From Truepera sp965215315 (GTDB taxonomy: Bacteria > Deinococcota > Deinococci > Deinococcales > Trueperaceae), in the NCBI GenBank assembly GCA_965215315.1, contig CBDCDB010000008.1, positions 3,534,001 through 3,598,000 of the forward strand: a stretch of 64,000 nucleotides of DNA. Reading direction: 5' to 3'. The notes below the pieces were generated by a model, which worked only from the letters and a program-made list of their open reading frames with translations, searched no databases and had not been told where the DNA came from. Made by a program: the position numbers and the translations under genes. Below, piece by piece: positions 52,412-61,665 of this stretch (positions are counted from its first letter, which is position 1; every line of letters begins with the position of its first letter).

Positions 52412-52764
52412 ACCGTTAGATGCTATATCATCGCCGTAAGCAAGCTCGAGGCACCCTTTTGAGACAAATATCCTGGCGTTTGAACTGTGCTGGTGAGGTG
52501 GATCCCAAAAACCGGCGGGGATAAAAAAAGCGTAGCTGAACGTGCCCGCTTCACGCCTTCCGTCTAAGAGTGCATACTTGGTTCCGTCTTCACCGACCTC
52601 TTGCCATTTGATCGAAGCTTCTGCGTATTGAGCTTTTAATTGTTTTTTCAGCACTTTTTTCTCCTCACAATTTGATTGCGGCTAACGGTAACAGTCTAAA
52701 AAAATAGACTCCAGGTTTCTATCCGGATTTGCTTCCAAACTGTTTCTGCCAACGTTAGGAGCGT

Positions 52765-52770
52765 TAAACT
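52765..52770 (+). promoter_or_regulatory. -10 box TAAACT before the DUF72 gene
   Basis: TAAACT with a 5-nt spacer to the ATG; no ribosome site between. Confidence 0.55.
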
Positions 52771-52775
52771 GCGCT

Positions 52776-53576
52776 ATGGAACTCTATCTAGGGACGGGTG
52801 GTTACACCAACGACGACTGGAACGGTATCTTTTACCCCGAAGACGCCAAATCGTCACAATATCTGGGACTTTACGCCGAACACTTTAACGCCGTCGAACT
52901 CAACAGCAGTTTTTACAACATTCCCGGTATCAAGGCGTTTGCCGGGATGGTTAAAAAAAGTAGTGCCAAAGTGCGCTTCGCCGTCAAGCTGCACAGTTCG
53001 ATGACCCACAGCCGCGACGCCGACGCGGAGCTTTACAAAAGGCTCTTTGAATCCGTAGAACCGCTCCGTGAAGCGGGAATGCTGGGGCCGTTTTTAGCGC
53101 AGTTTCCCTATTCGTTTCACCGGACACCGGAAAACCGGGTGTACCTGAAATCTCTGACTGACCACTTCACCGAAACGGGGGAAGCGCTCGCCGTTGAGTT
53201 TCGTACCGCCGACTGGCACCTGCCGGAAGTCTACGACGCCCTCCAAAAAACTGGCTTAATTGCAGTCAGCGTTGATTACCCGCCGCTGCCGAATATGCCC
53301 AAGCCTGAGCTTTTGAAGACCTCGAGCACCGCCTACCTTCGGCTACACGGGCGCAACGAAAAAACCTGGTACGGCGGTAAAAGTGCGGCTGAGCGACACG
53401 ATTACCTCTACAGCAAAGACGAGCTTCAGCCGTGGGTCAGGGCAGTGGCGGAGAGTGGGCTCGAGCAGGTTTACATCATGTTTCTAAACACCACCAAAGG
53501 CCACGCGCTTAAAAACCTCAAGATGATGGCTGAGCTGTTTGGGGAGGCGGGGCTCGAGGCTCCTATTTCACTGTAG
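52776..53576 (+). CDS. DUF72 TIM-barrel protein
   Basis: The 266-residue protein begins LGTGGYTNDDWNGIFYP and has YAEHFNAVELNSSFY, the conserved PxxFxVKxxxxxTH-like segment FAVKLHSSMTHSR, AVEFRTADWH and the C-terminal YIMFLNTTKGHALKNL. These are the family landmarks of DUF72 (YecE type). The enzymatic role of the family is not established. It has its own promoter and is convergent with the DUF4388 gene. Confidence 0.9.
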   Translation: MELYLGTGGYTNDDWNGIFYPEDAKSSQYLGLYAEHFNAVELNSSFYNIPGIKAFAGMVKKSSAKVRFAVKLHSSMTHSRDADAELYKRLFESVEPLREAGMLGPFLAQFPYSFHRTPENRVYLKSLTDHFTETGEALAVEFRTADWHLPEVYDALQKTGLIAVSVDYPPLPNMPKPELLKTSSTAYLRLHGRNEKTWYGGKSAAERHDYLYSKDELQPWVRAVAESGLEQVYIMFLNTTKGHALKNLKMMAELFGEAGLEAPISL

Positions 53577-53595
53577 CTTTCGTTGCCGCTTTCAC

Positions 53596-53616
53596 AGAGG
53601 TGCAGAGGGCACCTCT
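53596..53616. terminator. Short hairpin between convergent DUF72 and DUF4388 genes
   Basis: AGAGGTGC pairs with GCACCTCT around a 5-nt loop. T tails are weak on both strands. It overlaps the last base of the minus-strand gene. Confidence 0.45.
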
Positions 53617-54386
53617 TATCGACCTCCTGTGAGTTCGGGTTCACGCTGACGGTCTAACCCGACGGCAACCTTGAGTAAAATCTCTTGCACCGAACTGTGA
53701 ACCGTAACGCCGCCGGGTGGCAACTTGTGAGGCGACGGCTCGAAAAAGAACTCGGTGTCGGGGCGTAGTTCGGCTTTCCAGAAGATGCGCATAACCGCCG
53801 CCTCCCCGGTCAGTTCACTGTATTCGGCGTGAACGAGCCCGCCCCCTTGAAACGCCAGTAGCGCCTCGACTTGCCCGAGCAGCAGATAGAGCTTGCCGGT
53901 GCTCTCTTTCTGGGTCAGGAGCAGGGTGAGGTCAAACAGGCTGACGACCTCGAGCGTGCCGCTGACTTTGGCGTCGCGGCTCCCTCGTCCTTTTGAAAAC
54001 GTATTTTGTGAGCGGCGGTCGTCTTTGGCGCGACCACTCGAGACCAGCAAACTAAAGGCGGCCTCGAGCACGTCGGCGGGGTGAGCCTGTGTGTCTAAAA
54101 TGGCGTCGAAGGGGCCGGGCGAAAAACGCGACAAAACGCTCCGGTCGAGCAAGATAACGGCCGTGTCGGACGTTTTGCGTACCGTTTTGAGCAGCTCGAG
54201 CCCAGCGATATCATCGGTTTCACGTGCGCAGACGATCAGGTCGGCGGGCTGCGCTCCGAGCAGCCCTAACGCGTGCTTGCCGCTGCTGCTCCGCTGGAAG
54301 CTCAGCTCCTCACCGAGACGTTTATAGAAGCGGTCTTCGAGCGCCGCTGCTTGCGCTTCGTCCGGTACAACTGCCAAGACGTTCAT
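53616..54386 (-). CDS. Receiver-like protein with a DUF4388 (PATAN-type) domain
   Basis: Residues about 1-115 resemble a response-regulator receiver but lack a clear phospho-Asp/Lys set (the expected region reads LIVCARETD). Residues about 140-255 form a DUF4388 domain (SGTLEVVSLFDLTLLLTQKESTGKLYLL, FQGGGLVHAEYSELTGEAAVMRIFW). Proteins of this kind are common in Deinococcota and cyanobacteria (PatA-like) and often act in motility or GTPase signalling. It is monocistronic, with no GTPase neighbour visible. Confidence 0.8.
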   Translation of the reverse strand: MNVLAVVPDEAQAAALEDRFYKRLGEELSFQRSSSGKHALGLLGAQPADLIVCARETDDIAGLELLKTVRKTSDTAVILLDRSVLSRFSPGPFDAILDTQAHPADVLEAAFSLLVSSGRAKDDRRSQNTFSKGRGSRDAKVSGTLEVVSLFDLTLLLTQKESTGKLYLLLGQVEALLAFQGGGLVHAEYSELTGEAAVMRIFWKAELRPDTEFFFEPSPHKLPPGGVTVHSSVQEILLKVAVGLDRQREPELTGGR

Positions 54387-54499
54387 AGTCGGTGCCGTAC
54401 GGGGTGCCGGGAGAGATAGAAAAGAGCGTAGGGCGTCACCCTTACATCTTTCTACAGCAGCCCGAAATCCCGTGCGAAAAAGCTATCATTTGCGGTTTA

Positions 54500-54603
54500 T
54501 AGCAGGTATCATCCGGTCGGAAACGCTCTCTGTAAGCGCTTCGTAGTCTAGCGCGTACGTTCTGAGATGATAGCTGCGAGATTCGCGCTTAGTAGCTGTG
54601 ATA
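54500..54603 (+). repeat. MITE-like dispersed repeat, copy C
   Basis: TATAGCAGGTATCATCCGGT begins the copy; ACGCTCTC, GTCTAGCGCGTACGTTCTGAG and a degenerate end with GTAGCTGTGATA follow, all in the same order as copy A on the minus strand. It is the main content of the 343-bp gap between the DUF4388 and ada genes. The rest of the gap holds only the ada promoter. Confidence 0.7.
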
Positions 54604-54717
54604 ATTGCTGCAAAAGATAGTTGCCAAACCGCCGCCTACAGCATATTTGCAGCGCTAGTGGCGCTAGGGGCGGCACTTCGGACGCAGAAGCGGATAGCGC
54701 AGCCTCATGGCCCGTTG

Positions 54718-54723
54718 TAGCGT
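54718..54723 (+). promoter_or_regulatory. -10 box TAGCGT before ada
   Basis: TAGCGT with a 6-nt spacer to the ATG; no ribosome site between. Confidence 0.45.
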
Positions 54724-54729
54724 AAAACT

Positions 54730-55735
54730 ATGAACAAAACGACGCCAGTGGGCGAATCTAAAGCTGAACCCGAGGTGATGTGGCGAGCCCTGAGCGAGCG
54801 GCGCTACCTGCTAGACGTCGTTTACGCAGTGCGATCGACGGGTATTTACTGCCGTACCGACTGCCCCTCGAGGCGTCCGTCGGCGTCTCAGGTGAGCTTT
54901 TTTAGGAGCGTCGCCGAGGCAGAAGGAGCGGGCTACCGACCCTGCTCGCGTTGCCGCCCGCAAGATGCGGCTCAAGAAGCGGCTGACCTAAACCGGGTAC
55001 AGGCGTTTTTAGATAGCGCGGAGAGTGTGACCGACCTGACCCTGGGGGCGCTCGCCGAACGTTTTGGCCTCGAGCCCCGTTACCTCACGCGGCTATTCAG
55101 GCGCGAGATGGGCGTGACCCCGAGAACCTACGCTGAGGCGCGGCGGACCGAACGGCTCCGCACCCATTTGCGCGGCGACGCGTCTGTAACTGAAGCCCTC
55201 TACGCTGCTGGGTACGGCTCCTCGCGGGCGCTCTATGCGTCGGCGGACAGGGCGCTTGGTATGACGCCGGGTGCGTACCGCAAGGGCGGAGCCGGGGCTT
55301 GTCGCCGCTACCGAACGCAGGGTCTGTGCGCTCCGTTTTGGTGAGGGGCTCGAGGAAGAACTGAGAGCCGAGTTTGAGCACGCCCGGCTTCAGGAAGATG
55401 AAGAGGCGGTAGCTCCCTACATCCGGGCGTGTTGGGCCTATCTGACCGGGGAACCGCTCACCTTGCCCCTAGACCTTTCACCGAGCGCGTTTCAAGCAAG
55501 GGTCTGGACAGCGCTACAGGGGATTCCCTACGGTCAAACGCGCTCTTACGCGGAGGTTGCAGAGGCCATCGGCAACCCTGCTGCGGTGCGGGCAGTAGCG
55601 GGCGCGGGCGCGAAAAATCCGGTAGCGCTGGCAGTGCCGTGTCACTGGGTCGTCCGGGCCGACGGGAGTTTGAGCGGCTACCGCTGGGGGGCGGCGCGTA
55701 GAAGGGTGCTGCTCGAGCGGGAGGGGAACAGGTAG
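54730..55735 (+). pseudogene. ada: Ada: methylphosphotriester sensor plus O6-methylguanine methyltransferase, frame broken
   Basis: The first frame (to 55344) has the zinc Cys set C41, C45, C72, C75 (GIYCRTDCPSRRP, YRPCSRC) and an AraC-type helix-turn-helix (ERFGLEPRYLTRLFRREMGVTPRTY). After LGMTPGAYRKGGAG the sense continues in another frame (LVAATERRVCALRFGEG) up to the methyltransferase domain with GIPYGQTRSYAEVA and PCHWVV. About 10-15 residues expected between the domains are absent as well, so a deletion rather than one base is likely. The active-site motif is normally PCHR; here Trp replaces Arg. The gene is probably no longer functional. Confidence 0.82.
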
Positions 55736-55762
55736 GGTGAGCGCCCGAGCCGCGATCTTCAG

Positions 55763-57109
55763 CTACTTTTCGGTGCGCTGTCCGTCAGGGTTGTTAGCTA
55801 GCAGGAAAAGCATCTCAGCTGCGAGGTTAGCGCGGCCCACCGGATAAAAATTGTCGTCCAGGTCAACCTCTGCGTAGGCGCGCCTGACAGCGCGCTCGAG
55901 CCTGCCCGTAGCGTCCCACTTGCCGACGACGGCGTAGGGGTAGTTGACAAAGTGAAACGTGATACCACCGTCGCCACTAGACGGTTTAATTCCGGCCTGA
56001 TAGGTACCCCCACAGATATCTTTTGTAAATGAGCGGTAGCTGTCCCGCATAACAAGTGACGTCATCGACGTTGCGACGTACTGCATAAAGGTGTCGTCGA
56101 AAACGCTCATACCTTCCATCGCCAGGTCTTGAAACGCCTGAAAGGTAAGCCGTAAATAGACAAACGGTTGACAAGCTAGCGAACCGGCACCGTCCGCTGC
56201 GGGTAAAAACCGCTGATCCCAAACATAAGCAGGGCCGCCCGTCGTATAAACCCGCTTGACTTGCTGCGTGACCTCAGCTGCCATGCGCTCGGCTTCGCTA
56301 AGGTAGCCCGTCTCGCTGGTCAACTCGTACATGTAGAGGTGATAACGGATAAACTCGACGTAAGGGTGCATCAAATCGCGTGTCAAAAACGGAAAACCGG
56401 AGCGCACGTCGTTGCGCTCGCGCCATTTGGCCTCGAAATCGTTTTTGAGGTAATCTTCCCAAAATATCGCGTGTTCGCGGTAGCGCTCGCTGAAGGCCGC
56501 GTTCTCGTGGAGCGCAGCAGCAGCGGCCGCGACGACAGAGTGCGTTAGTATCTCCTCCATCACATGATAGTCGTCGTTGTAGTACGTTCTGTCGCCACTC
56601 TCGGCCAGGTAACGCCAGTTCCTAAACCCGTCAGCGTTGTAATCTGCGAGTTGCGTACGGGCTATCTCCATAAGACGGTCTACCTCGTCGAGTAAAGCCA
56701 AGTCTTTGGTTACGCGTAAAGCTGTGAGCAGCGTCGTAACGTAGTTGCTGAACTTTCTACCCAAAGCGTTGAGGTCGCCGCTAGCAGCCAAAGTCTCAGG
56801 ATCAAAATCGCTGTCATGGTCGTTGACATATCTGACGCCGTACCACAGACGCGTGTGCCAGAGCTTCATCTCTCCAGGAAGCTGATTTGGGTCAAAATTA
56901 GGATCGCCTTTTAAGCTGTAAGTTCCCACCGGTTTAAGGGGTGGGCTCACCCGAGAAACGGCTTGAGAGCTTACGCCGGGAAGGGTACAACTTGTAAGCA
57001 GAAATGCAAATAGACAGGTCAAAACGCGGGTTGTCACGCCCCACATCGTAACGAGAAAACGTGAAGGCGGTGTGACGCGTGTCTCTCCGGGTGCAGAGCG
57101 CTCGTTCAT
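55763..57109 (-). CDS. Lipoprotein with an alpha/alpha-toroid-like domain
   Basis: The 448-residue protein has a lipobox LTSC at Cys41 (Cys20 if the ATG at 57046 is used, which gives a more usual signal peptide). The rest is rich in aromatic helices: LWHTRLWYGVRYVNDHDSDFDPE, YVEFIRYHLYMYELTSETGYLSEAERMA, QPFVYLRLTFQAFQDLAME, and a C-terminal NYPYAVVGKWDATGRLER. The pattern resembles six-hairpin glycosidase or lyase folds, but I recognise no catalytic motif. It would sit on the outer face of a membrane. Neighbours give no hint. Confidence 0.72.
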   Translation of the reverse strand: MNERSAPGETRVTPPSRFLVTMWGVTTRVLTCLFAFLLTSCTLPGVSSQAVSRVSPPLKPVGTYSLKGDPNFDPNQLPGEMKLWHTRLWYGVRYVNDHDSDFDPETLAASGDLNALGRKFSNYVTTLLTALRVTKDLALLDEVDRLMEIARTQLADYNADGFRNWRYLAESGDRTYYNDDYHVMEEILTHSVVAAAAAALHENAAFSERYREHAIFWEDYLKNDFEAKWRERNDVRSGFPFLTRDLMHPYVEFIRYHLYMYELTSETGYLSEAERMAAEVTQQVKRVYTTGGPAYVWDQRFLPAADGAGSLACQPFVYLRLTFQAFQDLAMEGMSVFDDTFMQYVATSMTSLVMRDSYRSFTKDICGGTYQAGIKPSSGDGGITFHFVNYPYAVVGKWDATGRLERAVRRAYAEVDLDDNFYPVGRANLAAEMLFLLANNPDGQRTEK

Positions 57110-57192
57110 AAACTGCTCAGGCTGTCAGGTCAACCCTCGAGCCCTACCCTTTCGAAGGGTACTCTAAACGTCGTACTACTCAAGTCTTTGGG

Positions 57193-57996
57193 TTAAGGAA
57201 ACCGCTCGAGCGATCCCTGCCGCTCCCGCATCGTAAACCCGACCGACCCGTAAATGTTTTTCGCAAAGTAGTGGTCGTCGGCGACAATGACCAGCGTTTT
57301 TGCTCCCAAGTTTGAGAACGCGAAGCGCCCGGTCTCATAGAGCAGCGTGCTGCAAATCCCGCGCCGCCGGAAATCCGGGTGCGTCACCACCGACTGATAG
57401 CGAGCCAGATTGCCTACGTGCGTATCGGTAAAGATACCCATATCGGCGACCAGTTTCCCGTTTAGAAAAGCCCCGAACCACCTTCCGAGACCCGCCGCAA
57501 TCATCCTTCGGTACGACTCGGTACTCGCCTCATAAAAGCTGCGGTAGCTCGCCTCGTCGTCTTTTTCTTGGCGGCAGCGCACGTGCAGGTCAGTGTGTTC
57601 AGAAAACTCGGCGTCGGTCGTAAGCGCCCGAATCTCGAGGGTGTGGTTGTAGCGACGCGGCGGCGTTAGCTTATCTGCTGCCATGACCACCTCTTCACCC
57701 AACTCGAAACCGGCAGCGAGAAAGTCGTTTACGTCGCCGTGACGCCCATCTACGGTGTCCCAAGCGAAAACTCTGTGATTGATCGCAGGCGGCACGCCGA
57801 CCTCTTGCTCAAAAAGTTCGTTCCACCTGCTGAACTCTCCCGGTTTCGGTGGCGCGTTAAAAATCAAAAAGTTACCCCAGCGGTAGCTCGGATTGCTCGG
57901 CGTGCGAATGACGAGGTAAGAGTCCCGGTCAATGACTTCGCCTTCAAAGCGGTGAAAAATCAGGTCGGTGCGGTAGCCGAGTGAAGTCGGTTGCAT
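57193..57996 (-). CDS. GNAT-family acetyltransferase
   Basis: The C-terminal half (about 150-260) is a GNAT fold: ADMGIFTDTHVGNLARYQSVVTHPDFRRRGICSTLLYETG carries motif A with the acetyl-CoA loop, and NLGAKTLVIVADDHYFAKNIYGSVGF motif B. The N-terminal half (about 1-145) is another GNAT-like or unrelated domain. Substrate unknown. It starts from ATG 57996 behind TAGGTT. About 267 residues. Confidence 0.85.
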   Translation of the reverse strand: MQPTSLGYRTDLIFHRFEGEVIDRDSYLVIRTPSNPSYRWGNFLIFNAPPKPGEFSRWNELFEQEVGVPPAINHRVFAWDTVDGRHGDVNDFLAAGFELGEEVVMAADKLTPPRRYNHTLEIRALTTDAEFSEHTDLHVRCRQEKDDEASYRSFYEASTESYRRMIAAGLGRWFGAFLNGKLVADMGIFTDTHVGNLARYQSVVTHPDFRRRGICSTLLYETGRFAFSNLGAKTLVIVADDHYFAKNIYGSVGFTMRERQGSLERFP

Positions 57997-58003
57997 AGCG
58001 CTT

Positions 58004-58009
58004 AACCTA
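58004..58009 (-). promoter_or_regulatory. -10 box TAGGTT before the acetyltransferase gene
   Basis: TAGGTT with a 7-nt spacer to the ATG. Confidence 0.45.
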
Positions 58010-58287
58010 TCATTTAGTGCAGCAGCCGAAGTGCTCCCGAGTCATCTCCGGTGTAGAGATACCTTTATTCTGGTCAAAACGGACGCTTCAGCAAGAACCT
58101 CCGAGTTGTCATGTGGGCTCGAGCCCCTCTTGGGAAAAATGCGTCCTGGAGCCAACTTAAGAACTATTCCAAGTAAGCTGCTCGGGTATTGGCGTAGCTC
58201 TGACGGGGCGCTAGACTACTCTTAAATCCAACCTCGCTACTGGGTTTTATAGTGTGTGCAGCTGCAGGCAGCGCCAGAAGGAGTTCT

Positions 58288-59334
58288 ATGTTTAACAAAG
58301 TTAAAATGGCTGGTTGTCTCGGCCTCGCCCTGAGCTTTTCAGGGGCCGCGTTCGCCCAAAACGACCTCAGCGCCATCAAAACCTACCTGCTGAGCAAAAC
58401 CGAGGCGCTTGTCACCTCAACCGGTGACCTGGAAACCCTCAGCCAGCGCTACTTTGAGCTGGCAGCAGCGGCAGATTTTGACTACGAAACGCTCTGGGCC
58501 GACCAGCGGGCTGAAGTCTCGAGCCTCCTCACAGCTGCTAGAGACGCCTGGACGACAGCGAGTCCACTTTATGAGCAGACGGAAGGCATCGTCGCCGGGA
58601 CGCCCAGCTTGGCTCAGTATGACGTTGACTTAGACGCGGGCGCTGCCGCTGCCGAAGACCCCGAAAACGCGGTTTCGTTTGATATCGCGCTTCCCGACGG
58701 ACAGGTGCTGGAAAAACCCGGCAACCTCATGGGCGTCACCGAGAGTACGCTCTACGGCACCTTCGCCGACTACTCGAGCGGCGTCGAAGCTGACCTTAAC
58801 GGCGACGGCGAACTGGAGTTCAGCGACCTTTTGCCCGACGCCAACGTGCTCCTCGGTGGGGCCAAAAAGATGGCGGAGGTAGCGCGCAACCTCGAGACCT
58901 CGGCGCAAGCCTGGGAACCGACCGAGTCCGACGCGTTTACGGCTCTAATTGTGATGGTACCGACGATGAACGAGTATTTCGCGTCGTGGCGCGACTCGAG
59001 GTTCGTCGAGGGAGGCAGCTCGGAGCAGCGCGACTTTGTGGCGATCTCACGCCTTGCCGACATTCAGGACATCTTGGGCGGTTTGGAAATTGTCCTTAGC
59101 AGCGTCAGCCCACAGATTAGCACCGTTGACGCCGCCCAGAGCGAGCAGCTAGCCGCGCGTTTGGTCGGTCTTAAGTCCTACGTTGGTAAGGTCCACGCTC
59201 AGGAAGCGTCCGGCACGCGGTTTAGCCCCGAACAGGCTGACCTTTTAGGGGTTGAGGCGCAAGACCGCGCGACCGCGATTACCGGACAGTTGGCTCAGGT
59301 TGCGGGCGTACTCGGCGTTTCGGCAGACAACTGA
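58288..59334 (+). CDS. efeO: EfeO/imelysin-like periplasmic iron-uptake protein with an EF-hand-like loop
   Basis: EfeO-type proteins pass ferric or ferrous iron to the FTR1 permease EfeU. The 348-residue protein has a signal peptide ending AFAQ, and is otherwise all helical, with segments typical of imelysin-like proteins (LSQRYFELAAAADFDYETLWADQ, DFVAISRLADIQDILGGLEI). The GxHxxE imelysin motif is not visible. At residues 169-180 a DLNGDGELEFSD loop matches the calcium-binding EF-hand consensus. GGAG lies 5 nt before the ATG; TATAGT near 58250 is a likely promoter. The permease frame follows one base after the stop. Confidence 0.68.
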   Translation: MFNKVKMAGCLGLALSFSGAAFAQNDLSAIKTYLLSKTEALVTSTGDLETLSQRYFELAAAADFDYETLWADQRAEVSSLLTAARDAWTTASPLYEQTEGIVAGTPSLAQYDVDLDAGAAAAEDPENAVSFDIALPDGQVLEKPGNLMGVTESTLYGTFADYSSGVEADLNGDGELEFSDLLPDANVLLGGAKKMAEVARNLETSAQAWEPTESDAFTALIVMVPTMNEYFASWRDSRFVEGGSSEQRDFVAISRLADIQDILGGLEIVLSSVSPQISTVDAAQSEQLAARLVGLKSYVGKVHAQEASGTRFSPEQADLLGVEAQDRATAITGQLAQVAGVLGVSADN

Positions 59335-59335
59335 G

Positions 59336-61646
59336 ATGTTGAGAACCGAGATAAAGCGCTCTGCAGTTCTTTGGCTTTTTTTCACCTGCTCAGCTGCCCT
59401 GGCAGCGTCGCCTGCCCAAATAGCGGAGACCGTGCGGAGCAGTTTGATGGACGCTCAGTTGGGGCTTATGCTGTCGCCTACGTCCGCCCGCGCACCGTTG
59501 CAAAAGGCGAAAGCAGCCTACGCAGACTTGGGGTTAAAGAGGCTCGAGCCTGTCCTCGACACCCGCGCCGAAACCGCGTTGGCTAATGCGGAAAGGGCTG
59601 TAAAACAAGGCGACGCAGCCGCCTTCGCCGCCGCTAAAGTGCAACTCTGGACGACACTTTTAAGCGCTGGCTTCGAACGCACAACCACCGCGATTCGGCA
59701 AGATCAACCGGAAGCGGCTGCCTCGTGGCTCGTGTTGCGCGAGTTTCGTCAGGCAACCCGCTTTTCTCGCCCCGACGCCGACGCGACGCTCGCGCTAAGA
59801 GGATGGCAAGCTGGTAAGTTGTTTAAAGCTGAGGCTTTGGAAGCGGTACGGGCCGACCTGCTCGACACGTATGGGGCGAGGAAACCCTAGCCGACGTCAA
59901 CGCTGCGAACGCCCAAAACTTTGCGGTACGCACGGCTGAAGCTGCGGCGCTGGCACAAGGCTATTTTACAATTCTGGCTCCTAGCTTTAGGGCACAGCGC
60001 GGCGCTGAAGCGTTAAAAGAAGCCCAAACCGCCTTTACCGGTCTGGTAAACGGTGATGTCTCGCCGGTTCAGGCGGCGCTCACAGGCTTCCGCGCCGCGC
60101 CGCTCAGTCCGGACGAACAGGCCCGCCGCGCGGGTCAGCTGTTCCGCTTTCTGTCACTCGTTCCCGTCGAGTACGGCCGCGCCATCCGCGGGGGAGAGGT
60201 CGCCGTTGACCTCGAGATTCGTGAAGCCATCAGTTTTCAGGAGGCCGCTACCGCCGCCTTCGCCGACCTTCAAGGTGAACTGACGACGCGCGACCCGCCG
60301 CCACCGGACGCGCCGCTGAACTGCTTACGTGGTTGACGCAAACTCTGGACGACGCGAGTAAACACACCGCCGTTGCTGCGCCGGACGCGGTAAAGGGAAA
60401 CGTCCGAACGCTGACCGAAACGCTTAACAGTGTGATGCCCGCCGCGTGGCTCCGGCAAAACAGCAGCGCCGACTTCGACGTGATTGAAGAAGCGTTGTCG
60501 CAGCTCGAGGCCGCCGTAGCCACCGGTGCTTACGCACAGGCCGAATCGTCCCGTATCGAAGCCTACGCAATCTTAGAAAGTGGCCCTGAAGCCAAATTGA
60601 CGGCGTTCGCGCCCCGGTTCGTCCCAGAGATCGAGAACTTGTTCTGGTACGGCGATAGTCCTAAAGGTCTGGCGTACCTGCTCAGCCGTCACGCACCGCT
60701 CGCTGACGTTCAGGTGACCCGCGCTGCGCTCTCGGCGCAACTTTTGGAGGCGAAAACAGCCGTCAGCGGTTCGAAAGTGCCGGGGTCGGTAGCGATGAAC
60801 GCCGCGATTATCGTGTTCCGGGAGGGGCTCGAGGCCGTCCTTATCCTGGCGTCGCTCTTAGGCAGCCTCAAAATGGCGTCGATGCAGCGCTTCCGCCGTC
60901 CGCTCTGGGTCGGCGTCTGGAGCGCTCTGGTCGCTAGCGCCGTGACGTTTATGATTATGCGCGGGGCACTCTTGGCGTTTGCGCAGTTTGGGGAGAAGCT
61001 CGAGGCCGTCGTCTCGGTCGTCGCCATAGGCGCGCTGCTAGTTATCACCAACTGGTTTTTTCACGATACCTACTGGACCGACTGGATGGCCGGGTTTCAC
61101 AAGAAAAAGGCCCGCATCATCGGCGCGGGCGTCGGGCAATTTATCGGGTTGGCGCTGCTGGGTTTTACCAGCGTCTACCGTGAAGGCTTTGAAACGGCCC
61201 TGTTTTTGCAGGCACTGGTGCTCGAGGCGGGCAGTCTCAGCGTGATAGCGGGCGTCGCTCTCGGCCTCGCCGCCACGTTCGCGGTCGGCTTTATCGTCTC
61301 TAAGGTGCAGACCAAGCTGCCGTACAAAAAGATGCTGGTCGTCACGGCGGTGATGTTAGGCGCGGTTTTGCTGGTGATGGTCGGCAATACCGCTCACGCC
61401 TTGCAGGTTGTGGGTTGGGTGCCGACGCATCCGCTGCGGTTCGCTGAGTTCCCCTACTGGGCGGGCCTGTGGTTCGGACTTTACGCGACGTGGGAAGGGC
61501 TGGCGCTACAGGCCGTTGCCGGAACCTTTGTTACCGGGAGCTACTTTTTGGCCGAACAGCTCAAAGAGCGCAGGCGTCGTACACCAACTAAAATGCCCCC
61601 CAAGCAGGTCTCTGAAAGGCCACTCCGAACGGCTGAACACTCGTAA
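59336..61646 (+). pseudogene. efeU: FTR1/EfeU-type iron permease with an N-terminal extracytoplasmic domain, frame broken twice
   Basis: A signal-peptide start (59336) and a helical domain of about 185 residues run to a stop at 59890. The sense continues in another frame from about 59866 (ADVNAANAQNFAVRTAEAAALA) to about 60300, then in a third frame to 61646. The permease part is intact: both REGxE motifs (FREGLEAVLILASLLG and VYREGFETALFLQA) and about seven helices. Both breaks are near G or C runs (TATGGGGCG, GACCCGCC) and each needs one base. Either sequencing error or true loss fits. Intact length would be about 770 residues. Confidence 0.8.
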
Positions 61647-61665
61647 GTCAAGCATCCAAAGCTCT

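Larger units (their letters stand above)
51500..52425 (+). mobile_element. IS630-family element with TA target duplication, 926 bp
   Basis: TAGCATCTAAC at the left and GTTAGATGCTA at the right form the inverted repeats, each flanked by TA (51498-51499 and 52426-52427); with the outer bases the repeat is 15 bp. The host frame is restored by exact removal. It carries two transposase frames and one CTCGAG. Confidence 0.93.
51319..52654 (-). pseudogene. Cupin-domain protein split by an IS630-type element
   Basis: The N-terminal part (52654 to 52428) has TFSYAFFIPAGFWDPPHQHSSNARIFVSKG, the first cupin motif with two His and a downstream Glu-like position. The C-terminal part (51499 to 51319) has YPAGSFVLVPAQAVHFDGA, the second motif. 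Removing the element and one TA gives LELAYGDD-ISKKETLKQ in frame. The stop after GTIP is normal. The rest of the frame is undamaged, so the event is recent. Function before insertion is unknown. Confidence 0.88.

Noticed and set aside
54730..55735. Programmed frameshift in ada
   Set aside because: There is no slippery run, some linker residues are missing, and the active-site motif is changed; decay is more likely.
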